This document shows, in pieces, positions 55,978 through 64,000 of a DNA stretch of 64,000 bases. Origin of the DNA: Apilactobacillus apinorum (GTDB lineage Bacteria > Bacillota > Bacilli > Lactobacillales > Lactobacillaceae); NCBI RefSeq assembly GCF_001281175.1, contig NZ_KQ440395.1, positions 294,543 to 358,542 on the forward strand, read 5' to 3'. The notes beneath the pieces were generated by a model. It did no database searches and was not told the DNA's origin. It was given only the letters and a program-made list of their open reading frames with translations. The translations under genes and the position numbers were made by a program. Within the stretch, counting starts at the first letter, position 1. Every line of letters starts with the position of its first letter.

Positions 55978-56670
55978 ATGTCAAAACTTGTATTAATCCG
56001 TCACGGACAAAGTCAATGGAACCTATCAAACCAATTTACTGGTTGGGAAGATGTTGATTTAAGCGATAAGGGTGTTGAAGAAGCTAAAGAAGCTGGTAAA
56101 TTAGTTAAGAAGGCAGGCCTAGAATTTGATTTTGCATACACTTCAGTTCTAAAACGTGCCATCAAGACTCTTCACTACGCATTAGAAGAATCAGACCAAC
56201 TATGGGTCCCAGAAACTAAGACTTGGAGATTAAACGAACGTCATTACGGTCGTTTACAAGGTCTAAATAAAGAAGAAACTGCTGAAAAGTACGGAGATGA
56301 ACAAGTTCACATTTGGCGTCGTTCATACGATACTTTACCTCCACTATTGAGTGCAGATGACGAAGGATCAGCTGTAAATGACCGTCGTTACAAGGATCTA
56401 GATCCTAACTTAATCCCTGGTGGTGAAAACCTAAAGGTTACTCTAGAACGTGTTATGCCTCTATGGGCTGACGAAATTGCTCCTAAGCTATTAGATAACA
56501 AGAACGTTATCATTGCTGCACACGGTAACTCACTACGTGCATTAAGCAAGTACATTGAAAGAATCTCTGATGATGACATCATGGATCTTGAAATGAAGAC
56601 TGGTGAACCAGTTGTTTACGAATTCAACGACAAGCTAGAAGTAGTAAACAAATCAAAATTAGATAAATAA
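55978..56670 (+). CDS. gpmA: 2,3-bisphosphoglycerate-dependent phosphoglycerate mutase
   Basis: 230 residues. It converts 3- to 2-phosphoglycerate in glycolysis. [12 protein letters not shown] holds the phospho-His, SVLKRAIKT and [15 protein letters not shown] are typical, and the second catalytic His is in [10 protein letters not shown]. The AAAGGGG site precedes the start. Codon bias (CTA Leu, GAA, GGT) indicates high expression. Confidence 0.96.
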   Translation: MSKLVLIRHGQSQWNLSNQFTGWEDVDLSDKGVEEAKEAGKLVKKAGLEFDFAYTSVLKRAIKTLHYALEESDQLWVPETKTWRLNERHYGRLQGLNKEETAEKYGDEQVHIWRRSYDTLPPLLSADDEGSAVNDRRYKDLDPNLIPGGENLKVTLERVMPLWADEIAPKLLDNKNVIIAAHGNSLRALSKYIERISDDDIMDLEMKTGEPVVYEFNDKLEVVNKSKLDK

Positions 56671-56676
56671 TAAAAT

Positions 56677-56698
56677 AAAGCCCTTTGAGGGCTTTTTT
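56677..56698 (+). terminator. Terminator of gpmA
   Basis: AAAGCCCTTTGAGGGCTTTTTT: 7-bp stem and T run. Confidence 0.88.
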
Positions 56699-56721
56699 AT
56701 TTTGCTCGATAAAAGAGATAC

Positions 56722-56758
56722 TAAAAAAAACCATCCTCGTTTGAGGACGGCTTTTATT
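56722..56758 (-). terminator. Terminator of the ica-like operon
   Basis: On the minus strand, GCCGTCCTC-AAAC-GAGGATGGT is followed by eight T residues. Confidence 0.88.
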
Positions 56759-56759
56759 T

Positions 56760-57689
56760 TTATGATTTAGCAGCTAACCATTCACGAATACTTGGCCAAC
56801 TATTTGTGTTAATAATCATTCTTGGTGTGTAAATCAAATCACTGTGATCACCGTTACCGTTGTTGTAAACAGTACCGGAATCAAGAGTACCAACCCAACC
56901 TAAATGTTGAGTAGCTAAGAATTGAGAAATTCTAGGAGTACCACCACCGTAAGGGTAGGCGAATGCTTCAGCATAAGTACCAGTATGTTTTAGAAGAACT
57001 TGTCTTGATTTGACGAAATCCTTAGTAAAACGATCATAGTTCTTAGGTAGGTTAAAGATAGGCACTAAGTTGGCAGTTAAGTAATGCATGTTGTTGGTGT
57101 GCACACCAATAGTCATTAAGCTACCAGCTTCTTTTTGTGCATATTTTAATTGTGACCAAGTTGCTAGTTGAGTACCTTCACGGTAACGACCAGTGTTACC
57201 AGTAATGATGAAAGTAGTAAATGGATACTTGTATTTCTTCATAACTGGAATGGCATTATCAATAGTAGTTCTGTCAATATCATCAAATGATAGAACAGCG
57301 TATTTACCTTTGATAGGCTTGTTTGAGTTAGTCATTTTAACCATCTCTGCACCTGAAATCACTTTAATGTTGTGATCATGTAGGAACTTCATTTGTTCTT
57401 TAAAATGGTTTAAAGGAACATCGAAATCATGAAGTTGAGAGTTAGTTGAAAGAGTTCTTGATAGGTTAACACCTAGGTTGTTCTTTAAGATACGGTGGTA
57501 ACAAAAAACAATAATCCCATTTTTGGCTTTTTCTTCTTGCTTAGTTAGACCGTAGTATTCACTACTACCTTTATCGTATTCCACTGATTTGTGGATTGTA
57601 AATGACATTAATAAGAATAAGGCAATTCCTAAGATAATAACGATTATCTTACGTTGCTTTCTGGTCATTTTCTTTTCGTTACTTGACAT
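56760..57689 (-). CDS. icaB: Poly-beta-1,6-N-acetylglucosamine deacetylase, IcaB/PgaB-like
   Basis: 309 residues with one N-terminal membrane segment (KIIVIILGIALFLLMSFTI) acting as anchor or signal. The polysaccharide deacetylase fold is shown by YHRILKN, the metal-site motif LSFDDIDRTTIDNAIP (Asp-Asp), IGVHTNNMHYLT (His ligands) and AFAYPYGGG. IcaB removes acetyl groups from secreted PNAG, which makes it cationic and surface-attached. It overlaps the previous gene by 11 nt and is last in the operon. The symbol is by analogy with ica/pga. Confidence 0.85.
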   Translation of the reverse strand: MSSNEKKMTRKQRKIIVIILGIALFLLMSFTIHKSVEYDKGSSEYYGLTKQEEKAKNGIIVFCYHRILKNNLGVNLSRTLSTNSQLHDFDVPLNHFKEQMKFLHDHNIKVISGAEMVKMTNSNKPIKGKYAVLSFDDIDRTTIDNAIPVMKKYKYPFTTFIITGNTGRYREGTQLATWSQLKYAQKEAGSLMTIGVHTNNMHYLTANLVPIFNLPKNYDRFTKDFVKSRQVLLKHTGTYAEAFAYPYGGGTPRISQFLATQHLGWVGTLDSGTVYNNGNGDHSDLIYTPRMIINTNSWPSIREWLAAKS

Positions 57690-57990
57690 TCTTATTGACC
57701 CTCCGTAAGTATCCTAATCTGAAACTAGAATAGATAGCAGTTACTGCAATTAAGAAGATGACCGCAAATAATAGCTTCATGTATAGTTGATAGTTTAGGT
57801 TTAATAATAGGTAGAAACTAACAAAGTCGTCACTGTAGAAGCCGAATAAAAAGGCGAAGTTAACAACTAAAACGAAAACTACGTATAACCATAGGATTGT
57901 GAACAATGCGATATGGAATAATTTTCTTAGTAAACTACTTTTTTTTCTAATTACAAATGTTTCGTAATCTTTATCGTAATTTTTTTTCAT
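57679..57990 (-). CDS. icaD: Small membrane subunit of PNAG synthase, IcaD/PgaD-like
   Basis: 103 residues. A charged, basic N-terminus (KKNYDKDYETFVIRKKSS) is followed by two long hydrophobic helices and a basic end, the layout of IcaD/PgaD, which binds and activates the GT2 synthase. It overlaps the synthase stop by one base (TAATG) and the deacetylase start by 11 nt. The call rests mainly on position and topology, because these subunits are poorly conserved. Confidence 0.75.
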   Translation of the reverse strand: MKKNYDKDYETFVIRKKSSLLRKLFHIALFTILWLYVVFVLVVNFAFLFGFYSDDFVSFYLLLNLNYQLYMKLLFAVIFLIAVTAIYSSFRLGYLRRVNKNVK

Positions 57991-59207
57991 TATTTTACCC
58001 CCCGGTCAGGACTACTCCAGGTACCAACATTTTCAGGATCTAAGAAGAATGAAACTAGTGCTAAGATACATGAAATCAAGTTGACCATCCAGTAGTAAAC
58101 AATGTATGCAGGGATTAATAGTAAATCAACAAAATTTAGTAGGGCTGATTCATGAGAACCAGTAAAACCAATAATGAATTGCAAAATACTTACGATGATT
58201 AATACTAGTAAAACATCACCATCTAATTGAACTTCATGAATTAATATTAAGTTGAATAAATATGAAATAGTACTTAATGCTGTTAAAACAGCCCACAAAC
58301 TACTAATGATTGTTTCATACATTAATGCTTTTTGAGTAATGCTACCGTGCAATAGTAAGTCATTGTTCTTGGCGATAACTTCCATACCACCACGAGCCCA
58401 ACGACGACGTTGTTTGATTAAATTTTTAGTGTTTTCAGGAACTAAAATCCAACAAACAGCTGATGGTTGATAACTAACTTGCCATCCTTTACGATACATC
58501 CTCCAAGTAATATCGATATCTTCTGTAATAACATCAGTGTGCCAACCACCTACATCTAATAGGGCGGCTCTTCTGAATCCAACAATAACACCAGAAACTG
58601 TATTGATACGACCATATAAGAATGCCTGCGCTTTTTTAATGATATCAATCACACCGATATATTCTAGTAATTGAAGACGACCTAATACAGTAGTTCTGTT
58701 TCTAACAACTGGTTTTCCGGCAATGGCACCTAGTTTTTCGTTAGATTTAAGCGTCTTCACTAATTCGCTAACTGAATTTTTTGCTAATAGGGAATCAGAG
58801 TCGATACCGACAATGTATTCACCTTCAGCAACAGCGAAGCCTTGGTTCATGGCGTTAGCTTTTCCTTGGTTAACATCGATTGGAACAACTTTAATTGTGA
58901 ATTGATCAGCGTATTGCTTTTGCAATCTGTACATGATATCTAGTGTATCATCATCACTTTTATCATCGATTAATACTACTTCAAAATTCTTGTAGTCGAT
59001 GTTAGAAATTGATTGGATTGCTTCGTTTAAAGTATCACTTTCGTTATGGGCTGGAACTAAGATAGAAACTAAATCAGAACCATCCACATTAGAGAACTTT
59101 TCGGAACGTCTAAAGATGCTTCCATAAATAGCACCTACGATCCAGATAGCGGAAACAGCAATTGGATAACCAATAATAAAGTCGTTAATTAAACCTAAAA
59201 ACCACAT
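57990..59207 (-). CDS. icaA: Poly-beta-1,6-N-acetylglucosamine synthase (GT2), IcaA/PgaC-like
   Basis: 405 residues from ATG 59207 with AAGGAGG upstream; the GTG at 59234 lies ahead of that site. One N-terminal helix precedes the GT2 domain. VSILVPAHNE, DDKSDDDTLD, the DxD-type IDSDSLL, TEDIDITWRMY and QRRRWARGG (Q-x-x-RW) are the motifs of processive synthases. Four or so helices end the protein. It polymerises UDP-GlcNAc across the membrane. No icaC-like gene is present in the operon. An 18-bp inverted repeat lies in the leader. Confidence 0.88.
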   Translation of the reverse strand: MWFLGLINDFIIGYPIAVSAIWIVGAIYGSIFRRSEKFSNVDGSDLVSILVPAHNESDTLNEAIQSISNIDYKNFEVVLIDDKSDDDTLDIMYRLQKQYADQFTIKVVPIDVNQGKANAMNQGFAVAEGEYIVGIDSDSLLAKNSVSELVKTLKSNEKLGAIAGKPVVRNRTTVLGRLQLLEYIGVIDIIKKAQAFLYGRINTVSGVIVGFRRAALLDVGGWHTDVITEDIDITWRMYRKGWQVSYQPSAVCWILVPENTKNLIKQRRRWARGGMEVIAKNNDLLLHGSITQKALMYETIISSLWAVLTALSTISYLFNLILIHEVQLDGDVLLVLIIVSILQFIIGFTGSHESALLNFVDLLLIPAYIVYYWMVNLISCILALVSFFLDPENVGTWSSPDRGVK

Positions 59208-59250
59208 TATAATGACTTCCTCCTTAAGGATCACTAAATAAATAAGACAT

Positions 59251-59296
59251 TAGAATAGATATAAATATCTTAAATTTTATATTTATATCTATTCTA
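59251..59296. promoter_or_regulatory. 18-bp perfect inverted repeat upstream of ica-like operon
   Basis: TAGAATAGATATAAATAT (59251-59268) is exactly complementary to 59279-59296, with a 10-nt loop. It sits 44 nt ahead of the synthase start, so either as DNA operator or as an RNA hairpin in the leader it could control PNAG synthesis. It has no T run to act as a terminator. Confidence 0.55.
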
Positions 59297-59387
59297 AAAA
59301 ACCATATATTTATCATATTTTAATTATAAAGTAAAAGCTCGAATATATCAAAGTCTGAGAACTTTTAAGACAATATTATTACAAACA

Positions 59388-59419
59388 AAAAATGAATTCC
59401 ATATTTGGAATTCATTTTT
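59388..59419 (-). terminator. Terminator of MerR-type gene
   Basis: AAAAATGAATTCC/GGAATTCATTTTT stem with a 6-nt loop, directly at the stop of the minus-strand gene. Confidence 0.8.
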
Positions 59420-59891
59420 AATTTTTTTTAACAATTTGTGCAGTAAGTTCGCCATTTTCATCAACAAACATAATGTGTTTATCTGGGTCTCCTTTGATAG
59501 GACCCATGTCGACAGCTGTATTATCATCAACTACATTGATAGATTCAAAACGTTGTCTAGCAATGCGGTGAAGGAGACTTCCCGTCTCATCAAAAACTGA
59601 TGCTTTTTCAGCGGCTTTAGCTAAAGTAAACCCTGAATCTAGAAAAGATTTGATTAATTCGACTTTGATTACAGCAGAGTAGGGATAACGGTGGTTTGTA
59701 TTTTTATCACCTTTATTGCAACCAATATATCCTTTTTGTTCCCAATACCTGATTTTACTTTGTGGCACATTACAAGTTCTAGATAATCCACCAATGCCAA
59801 TTGATAAATCTAAGTCTTTCATCAATTCATGAATGCGTTTAGAGTAGTCATTGATTTCATCTTTAGAATATTTCTTCTTCAATAGTGTCAC
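59418..59891 (-). CDS. MerR-family transcriptional regulator
   Basis: 157 residues. The winged helix begins at about residue 30 (SIGIGGLSRTCNVPQSKIRYWEQKGYI), followed by HRYPYSAVIKVELIKSFLDSGFTLAKAAEKA, the usual MerR helix pair. The C-terminal part is short and has no Cys pair, so it is unlikely to bind metals in the classic way; a drug or membrane-stress effector is possible. It faces the MFS exporter across a shared operator-like repeat. Start ATG 59891 lies next to AGGGGTG. Confidence 0.85.
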   Translation of the reverse strand: MTLLKKKYSKDEINDYSKRIHELMKDLDLSIGIGGLSRTCNVPQSKIRYWEQKGYIGCNKGDKNTNHRYPYSAVIKVELIKSFLDSGFTLAKAAEKASVFDETGSLLHRIARQRFESINVVDDNTAVDMGPIKGDPDKHIMFVDENGELTAQIVKKN

Positions 59892-59918
59892 ACCCCTTTT
59901 GTTTGATTATTATAAACT

Positions 59919-59946
59919 ATTATATATTTTTTAAAAACGTTGTCAA
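59919..59946 (-). promoter_or_regulatory. Promoter of MerR-type gene
   Basis: On the minus strand, -35 TTGACA (59946-59941), 16-nt spacer, and -10 TATAAT (59924-59919). The -35 lies in the left arm of the inverted repeat. Confidence 0.65.
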
Positions 59947-59962
59947 ATTTGTTGACAATGTT
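59936..59962. promoter_or_regulatory. Shared operator between MerR-type gene and MFS exporter
   Basis: AACGTTGTCAA (59936-59946) and TTGACAATGTT (59952-59962) are inverted with one mismatch and a 5-nt spacer. Each arm holds the -35 hexamer of one of the two divergent promoters, so a single bound regulator could control both. Confidence 0.65.
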
Positions 59963-59980
59963 TTTCATGGGTTGTATATT
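59952..59980 (+). promoter_or_regulatory. Promoter of MFS exporter
   Basis: -35 TTGACA (59952-59957), 17-nt spacer, and -10 TATATT (59975-59980). Confidence 0.7.
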
Positions 59981-60036
59981 AGTCATTGTCGAAATTTATA
60001 GGGAATATAATTTTTTATCAGAAAAGGGGTCAGAAT

Positions 60037-61479
60037 ATGAACGTAGATGCAAACGGAAAATCATACAATAAGATTATGCTAATCATCATCTTATTAGTTG
60101 GTACTTTCTGTACTATTTTAAATCAAACAATTTTAGCAACTGCGTTTCCTACATTAATGAAGGATTTCTCCATTAACACTTCAACAGTGCAATGGTTAAC
60201 ATCTGGATTTATGTTAGTAAACGGAATTGTTATCCCGGTTAGTGCTTGGTTATCTAACCGTGTTAATACTAAATGGCTTTACTTAGGCGCAATGGTTGTC
60301 TTTGAAGCCGGAACTGTCCTAGCTTTTTGTGCACCAAACTTTGGAACACTTTTAGCTGGTCGTTTAGTTCAAGCGCTTGGAGTAGGGGTAACTATGCCTT
60401 TACTACAAACTATTATGCTAAGAATCTTCCCACCTGAAAAACGTGGTGCTGCCATGGGTCTATCTGGTGTTGTTATCGGATTGGCTCCAGCAATTGGACC
60501 AACACTATCAGGTTGGATTTTAATTAACTACACTTGGCGTGACCTATTTGGAATCATTATTCCAATCGTCGCGGTTGTAATCTTATTAGGTCTATACTAC
60601 ATGCGTCCAATTTTACCAACTAAGAAAGAAAAGATTGATGTATTGTCATTAATCCTATCAACTATTGGTTTTGGTAGTGCATTATATGGATTCTCAGAAG
60701 TTGGTACTGATGGTTGGGGTAGCGTTACTGTTATTTCAACATTAATTATTGGTGCAATCTTCGTCGTATTATTCATCTGGCGTCAATTAGTAATTGACAA
60801 GCCATTCCTAGACATTCGTGTCTTCAAATCAACTAAATTTACAATTGCTACTATCTTAGGTTCAATTACTATGATGGCTTTAGTAGGTTTTGAAATGGTA
60901 TTACCACTATATCTACAAATCGTTCGTGGTATGAATGCTTTCCATTCAGGACTAAGTCTATTACTTGGTGCTTTAATGATGGGGATTGTTTCTCCATTCG
61001 CTGGTGCTATCTTTGATAAGCACGGAGCTAAGAAGTTAATCGTAACTGGTTTAGTACTATTATTCTTCGGTACTCTACCATTTGCATACATTACTGCAAA
61101 CACAGGAATTGCTTACATTATTATTCTATATGCTGTTAGAACATTCGGTATGGCCCTTGTAATGATGCCTTCAACTACTTTTGGTATGAACGCTCTACCT
61201 GATGACAAGATTAGTCATGGGACTGCAGTTAATAATACTGTAAGACAAGTTGGAGCAGCGATTGCTACAGCCGTACTAGTTTCAATTCTTTCAAACGTAA
61301 CTACCAATCATATGCCTGCTAAGTCACTATTGAAACTTGATCCATTAGCTTACAAAGATTCTGTGATCTCAGCTACATTAAGTGGATACCACGCAGCATT
61401 CTGGGTAGCCGCAGTATTTATCATTATTGGTTTTATTGCAACATTCTGGCTACACGACAGTAAAAAAGGAGGTAAATAA
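60037..61479 (+). CDS. MFS multidrug exporter, DHA2 family
   Basis: 480 residues from ATG 60037, with AAAAGGGG upstream. About 14 membrane helices fit DHA2 drug:proton antiporters (LmrB/QacA/EmrB group). Signatures are TILATAFPTLMKDF, TVQWLTSGFMLVNGIVIPVSAWL (motif D-like), LAGRLVQALGVGVTMPL and GVVIGLAPAIGPTLSGWIL (motif C). The DUF4811 gene follows 3 nt later, and the MerR-type regulator is divergent, a common drug-exporter arrangement. The substrate is unknown. Confidence 0.9.
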   Translation: MNVDANGKSYNKIMLIIILLVGTFCTILNQTILATAFPTLMKDFSINTSTVQWLTSGFMLVNGIVIPVSAWLSNRVNTKWLYLGAMVVFEAGTVLAFCAPNFGTLLAGRLVQALGVGVTMPLLQTIMLRIFPPEKRGAAMGLSGVVIGLAPAIGPTLSGWILINYTWRDLFGIIIPIVAVVILLGLYYMRPILPTKKEKIDVLSLILSTIGFGSALYGFSEVGTDGWGSVTVISTLIIGAIFVVLFIWRQLVIDKPFLDIRVFKSTKFTIATILGSITMMALVGFEMVLPLYLQIVRGMNAFHSGLSLLLGALMMGIVSPFAGAIFDKHGAKKLIVTGLVLLFFGTLPFAYITANTGIAYIIILYAVRTFGMALVMMPSTTFGMNALPDDKISHGTAVNNTVRQVGAAIATAVLVSILSNVTTNHMPAKSLLKLDPLAYKDSVISATLSGYHAAFWVAAVFIIIGFIATFWLHDSKKGGK

Positions 61480-61482
61480 ACA

Positions 61483-62253
61483 ATGATTTTATTTGTACTA
61501 TGTATTTCTGCATTCTTATTCTTCTACTCTTTCAACTTAGTTACTAAGAATAAGGCAGTACACGCAATTACTTCAATTGTATTTGCAGTACTATTCATCT
61601 TATCTACTTTCTTTATTACTATTAACTTCCATGATCAATATGGAATGCACAAAGTAACAAATGAAAAAACAACTACATTAGTATCAAGTATTCCTAAGGG
61701 ATTTGATGCTTTAATGTACCAACCAATCGGAACTTCTGGTAAAGATAAAGTGGTTATTTTCCGTACTAGCGAAAAACAATCAAAAGCTAACCCTACAAGT
61801 ACTGATAAAGTAGAAAACAAAATCATTACTACTAATGATAGTAAAGCTAAACTAGTTACTAAGACTGTTAAGTATGAATACAATTCATCAGCTAATCGTT
61901 TCTGGTTTGATTTAGCCCAAAAGCCAACTCGTGTTAAAACAGTTCATTACTTCTATGTACCAAAATCATGGATGGTATTAACTGTAAACCAAGCAAAAGC
62001 ACTACCAACTGTAATTAAAGAAATTAGTGCTAAGAACAACAATGCTGCAAGTCAAGCTGCCATGAAACAAGCTGGCGCGGAATATGTACAAGCTCAAGTA
62101 AAAGCAGCTATGATGAAAAATCCTAAGATGACATCAGCTCAACAAAAGGCAGTTGTCAAGAAAGCAACTGCTGAATTCCAAGCTATAGCGCAAGCAGAAG
62201 CACTACAAAAGATGATGCCAATGATCAAGGAAGCATTAAGTAAAATTAAATAA
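61483..62253 (+). CDS. DUF4811 membrane protein linked to MFS exporter
   Basis: 256 residues. Two N-terminal membrane helices (LFVLCISAFLFFYSFNLVT and HAITSIVFAVLFILSTFFI) are followed by an exposed beta domain and a C-terminal Ala/Gln/Lys-rich helix (KQAGAEYVQAQVKAAM). DUF4811 proteins typically follow LmrB-like exporter genes in lactobacilli; their role is unknown, perhaps as an accessory subunit. It starts 3 nt after the exporter and is translated from the same mRNA. Confidence 0.82.
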   Translation: MILFVLCISAFLFFYSFNLVTKNKAVHAITSIVFAVLFILSTFFITINFHDQYGMHKVTNEKTTTLVSSIPKGFDALMYQPIGTSGKDKVVIFRTSEKQSKANPTSTDKVENKIITTNDSKAKLVTKTVKYEYNSSANRFWFDLAQKPTRVKTVHYFYVPKSWMVLTVNQAKALPTVIKEISAKNNNAASQAAMKQAGAEYVQAQVKAAMMKNPKMTSAQQKAVVKKATAEFQAIAQAEALQKMMPMIKEALSKIK

Positions 62254-62255
62254 TG

Positions 62256-62284
62256 TTGACATTTATTTCAAGGCTGATTATTAT
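62256..62284 (+). promoter_or_regulatory. Promoter of tyrS T-box leader
   Basis: TTGACA (62256-62261), 17-nt spacer, and TATTAT (62279-62284), immediately after the DUF4811 stop codon. Confidence 0.75.
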
Positions 62285-62290
62285 GATAGT

Positions 62291-62540
62291 ATCTATTAAA
62301 TAAATAGCTAAGAAGTAGTTACCAGTATTTAATGTGAACTGGAAATTAGAAACCTGATGTTACTGCAAATTAGGCCGACACATTAAAGAATTACACCTAC
62401 CGAGCTTATCCATATATGGACGAGTCATTTCGTTAACAATGATATGAGAGATCATATTTTCAATATGATAACTTGGGTGGTAACGCGGATTAACAAACAA
62501 CATTTCGTCCCTGACAATTTATTTGTCAGGGACTTTTTAT
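62291..62540 (+). promoter_or_regulatory. T-box riboswitch, tyrosine specific
   Basis: A leader of about 250 nt before tyrS has the T-box sequence GGGTGGTAACGCG (62475-62487). A terminator hairpin GTCCCTGACAA/TTGTCAGGGAC (62507-62533) is followed by five T residues. TAC at 62392-62394 (in GAATTACACC) is the expected tyrosine specifier codon in the stem I loop. Uncharged tRNA-Tyr should stabilise the antiterminator and raise tyrS expression. Confidence 0.92.
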
Positions 62541-62555
62541 TTGGAGGGATTACAC

Positions 62556-63812
62556 ATGGACATTATTGATGATTTACAATGGCGTGGCGCTATTAATCAA
62601 CAAACAGATGCAGACGGACTAAAGAAAGAAGTTAATGAAAAGAAGTTTGGTCTATATGCCGGAATTGATCCAACAGGAGACAGTATGCACGTTGGACACT
62701 TAATTCCATTTATGATTTTAAAGAGATTCCAATTAGCTGGATTCAAACCAGTAATCCTAATTGGGGGAGCAACAGGTTCAATTGGTGACCCTTCTGGTAA
62801 GAAAGCAGAAAGAAAGCTTCAAAGTATGGAACAAGTTAAATACAATGAAGAACGTTTAACTAACCAAATGAAGAAGTTGTTTGGTGAAGATGGCAAGTTC
62901 CAAATCGTTAATAACTACGATTGGGCTTCACAATTCTCACTACTAGATTTCCTACGTGATTACGGAAAGAGATTTAACGTTAATACAATGTTAAATAAGG
63001 AAATTGTTTCAAGTCGTTTAGAAACTGGAATTTCATACACTGAATTTACTTACCAAATTTTACAAGCAATGGATTTTGAACACCTATACAAAAATAATGA
63101 TGTTGAACTACAAATCGGTGGTGCCGATCAATGGGGTAACATTACCGGCGGTATTGAGCTAATTCATAAGACTCAAGGTGCAGACGCTAAGGCATTTGGT
63201 TTAACTATTCCATTAATGCTTAAAGCTGATGGAACTAAGTTTGGTAAGACTGAAGGAGGAGCAGTATGGTTAGATCCTGAAAAGACTACTCCTTACGAAT
63301 TCTACCAATTCTGGATTAATACAGATGATAGGGATGCTATTAAGTACTTGAAGTACTTCACATTCCTAGATAGAGAAGAAATTGAAGACTTAGAAGACAA
63401 GGTTAAAAGCGAACCTTGGAAGCGTGAAGCACAACGTCGTTTAGCAGAAGAAGTAACTGAATTTGTTCATGGTAAAGACGCCGTTGTAGAAGCACAAAAT
63501 ATTACAGAAGCATTGTTCTCAGGTAACGTTCAAGATTTAACTACTGCAGAAGTAGAAACTGGATTCAAGAACATGCCATCAGTAGAAGTTAGTGCAGACA
63601 AGAAGAACATCGTTGAATGGCTTGCAGATGACACAGAAATTGAACCATCAAGAAGACAAGCAAGAGAAGATGTTAAGAATGGTGCAATCAGAATTAACGG
63701 TGAAAAAGTAGATAACGTTGATGCTGATATCGATCCAAGTCAATCATTTGACGGAAAATTTGTCGTTGTTAGAAGAGGAAAGAAGAAGTACTACTTAGCA
63801 AGAATTAAATAA
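62556..63812 (+). CDS. tyrS: Tyrosyl-tRNA synthetase
   Basis: 418 residues from ATG 62556, with GGAGGG upstream. It is a class I enzyme that joins tyrosine to tRNA-Tyr. YAGIDPTGDSMHVGHL holds the HIGH-type motif (HVGH, 45-48), GGADQWGNI is the tyrosine pocket, and KFGKT (228-232) is the KMSKS-type loop. The C-terminal S4 RNA-binding domain is PSRRQAREDVKNGAIRINGE. Expression is under the T-box. Confidence 0.97.
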   Translation: MDIIDDLQWRGAINQQTDADGLKKEVNEKKFGLYAGIDPTGDSMHVGHLIPFMILKRFQLAGFKPVILIGGATGSIGDPSGKKAERKLQSMEQVKYNEERLTNQMKKLFGEDGKFQIVNNYDWASQFSLLDFLRDYGKRFNVNTMLNKEIVSSRLETGISYTEFTYQILQAMDFEHLYKNNDVELQIGGADQWGNITGGIELIHKTQGADAKAFGLTIPLMLKADGTKFGKTEGGAVWLDPEKTTPYEFYQFWINTDDRDAIKYLKYFTFLDREEIEDLEDKVKSEPWKREAQRRLAEEVTEFVHGKDAVVEAQNITEALFSGNVQDLTTAEVETGFKNMPSVEVSADKKNIVEWLADDTEIEPSRRQAREDVKNGAIRINGEKVDNVDADIDPSQSFDGKFVVVRRGKKKYYLARIK

Positions 63813-63825
63813 ACAATATTTTTTG

Positions 63826-63858
63826 AAGCGAGTTGATGAAAATCAATTCGCTTTTTTT
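63826..63858 (+). terminator. Terminator of tyrS
   Basis: AAGCGAGTTGAT/ATCAATTCGCTT stem (one G-T pair), GAAA loop, seven T residues. Confidence 0.9.
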
Positions 63859-63965
63859 ATAATCTATCATTGACTTTGAATTGGATAGCTGGCATAATAA
63901 TAAAAGTCGTTAAAAAAGAATTTCAAAAAGGATATTCCTTAACGAAAATAAAATTTAATAAGTTG

Positions 63966-63994
63966 TTGACACAGCTTGTTAATCTTGTTATGAT
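63966..63994 (+). promoter_or_regulatory. Near-consensus promoter reading out of the window
   Basis: TTGACA (63966-63971), 17-nt spacer, and TATGAT (63989-63994). The transcribed gene is beyond the edge. Confidence 0.7.
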
Positions 63995-64000
63995 ATATAA

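Overview
The window looks like the chromosome of a low-GC, Gram-positive lactic acid bacterium of the family Lactobacillaceae. The evidence is the Lactobacillus brevis-type S-layer proteins, KxYKxGKxW-type signal peptides, SLAP/DUF5776-like wall-binding modules, a CBS-less IMP dehydrogenase, and the rsmG-parA-parB-DUF951-ychF-DUF1129 gene order. A fructose- or sucrose-adapted, insect- or flower-associated genus such as Apilactobacillus fits best (GH68 and GH32 fructan enzymes, giant surface proteins), but the genus is an inference. No rRNA, tRNA, insertion sequence, prophage or CRISPR array was seen. Layout: 1-12.2 kb holds the 3' end of a large surface protein and an intact giant Ala/Ser/Gln-rich surface protein of about 3214 residues, both ending in the same wall-binding modules. 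12.2-15.4 kb (minus strand) is a coupled pair of GT4 glycosyltransferases of the TagE/GtfA-GtfB type, probably for surface-protein or teichoic-acid glycosylation. 15.5-18.9 kb holds a secreted repeat protein, a GH68 fructosyltransferase with a coiled-coil insert, and a possible structured RNA. 19-25.3 kb holds RlmCD-like rRNA methyltransferase, a secreted protein, a GNAT enzyme, a ComX-like sigma factor with DUF1659/DUF2922 genes, and a LysR regulator. 25.6-29.4 kb holds two S-layer-type proteins around two small orphan genes. 29.5-35.5 kb holds a secreted nuclease, two GT-C-like membrane proteins, an unknown protein and an SGNH hydrolase. 35.5-38.1 kb holds one or two probable independent RNAs, then a DeoB-like protein that has lost its metal ligands, next to a CNT nucleoside permease. 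38.2-43.9 kb is a housekeeping block (rsmG, parA, parB, DUF951, ychF, DUF1129, guaB), which suggests closeness to the replication origin. 44-47.3 kb is a response regulator, histidine kinase and D,D-carboxypeptidase operon. 47.4-50.8 kb is a surface GH32 fructanase gene interrupted by a frameshift. 51-56.7 kb carries azlCD, a PfoR-like permease, cfa, an AI-2E-family membrane protein and gpmA. 56.8-59.2 kb (minus) is an icaA-icaD-icaB-like poly-N-acetylglucosamine operon. 59.4-62.3 kb is a MerR regulator facing an MFS drug exporter and DUF4811 gene across a shared operator-like repeat. 62.3-63.8 kb is a T-box-controlled tyrS; a near-consensus promoter points out of the window at its right edge. 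How the genes work together: much of the window builds the cell surface and matrix, with S-layer proteins, giant adhesin-like proteins and their likely glycosyltransferases, fructan synthesis (GH68) and fructan cleavage (GH32), a PNAG operon, and a peptidoglycan carboxypeptidase under two-component control. Lysine-rich or helical coiled coils recur in unrelated secreted enzymes and are a plausible local way of holding them at the surface. The most unusual items are the pseudoenzyme-like DeoB relative, the roughly 180-nt structured RNA beside it, everted parS half-sites ahead of rsmG-parAB, the frameshifted fructanase, and several long inverted repeats over promoters.
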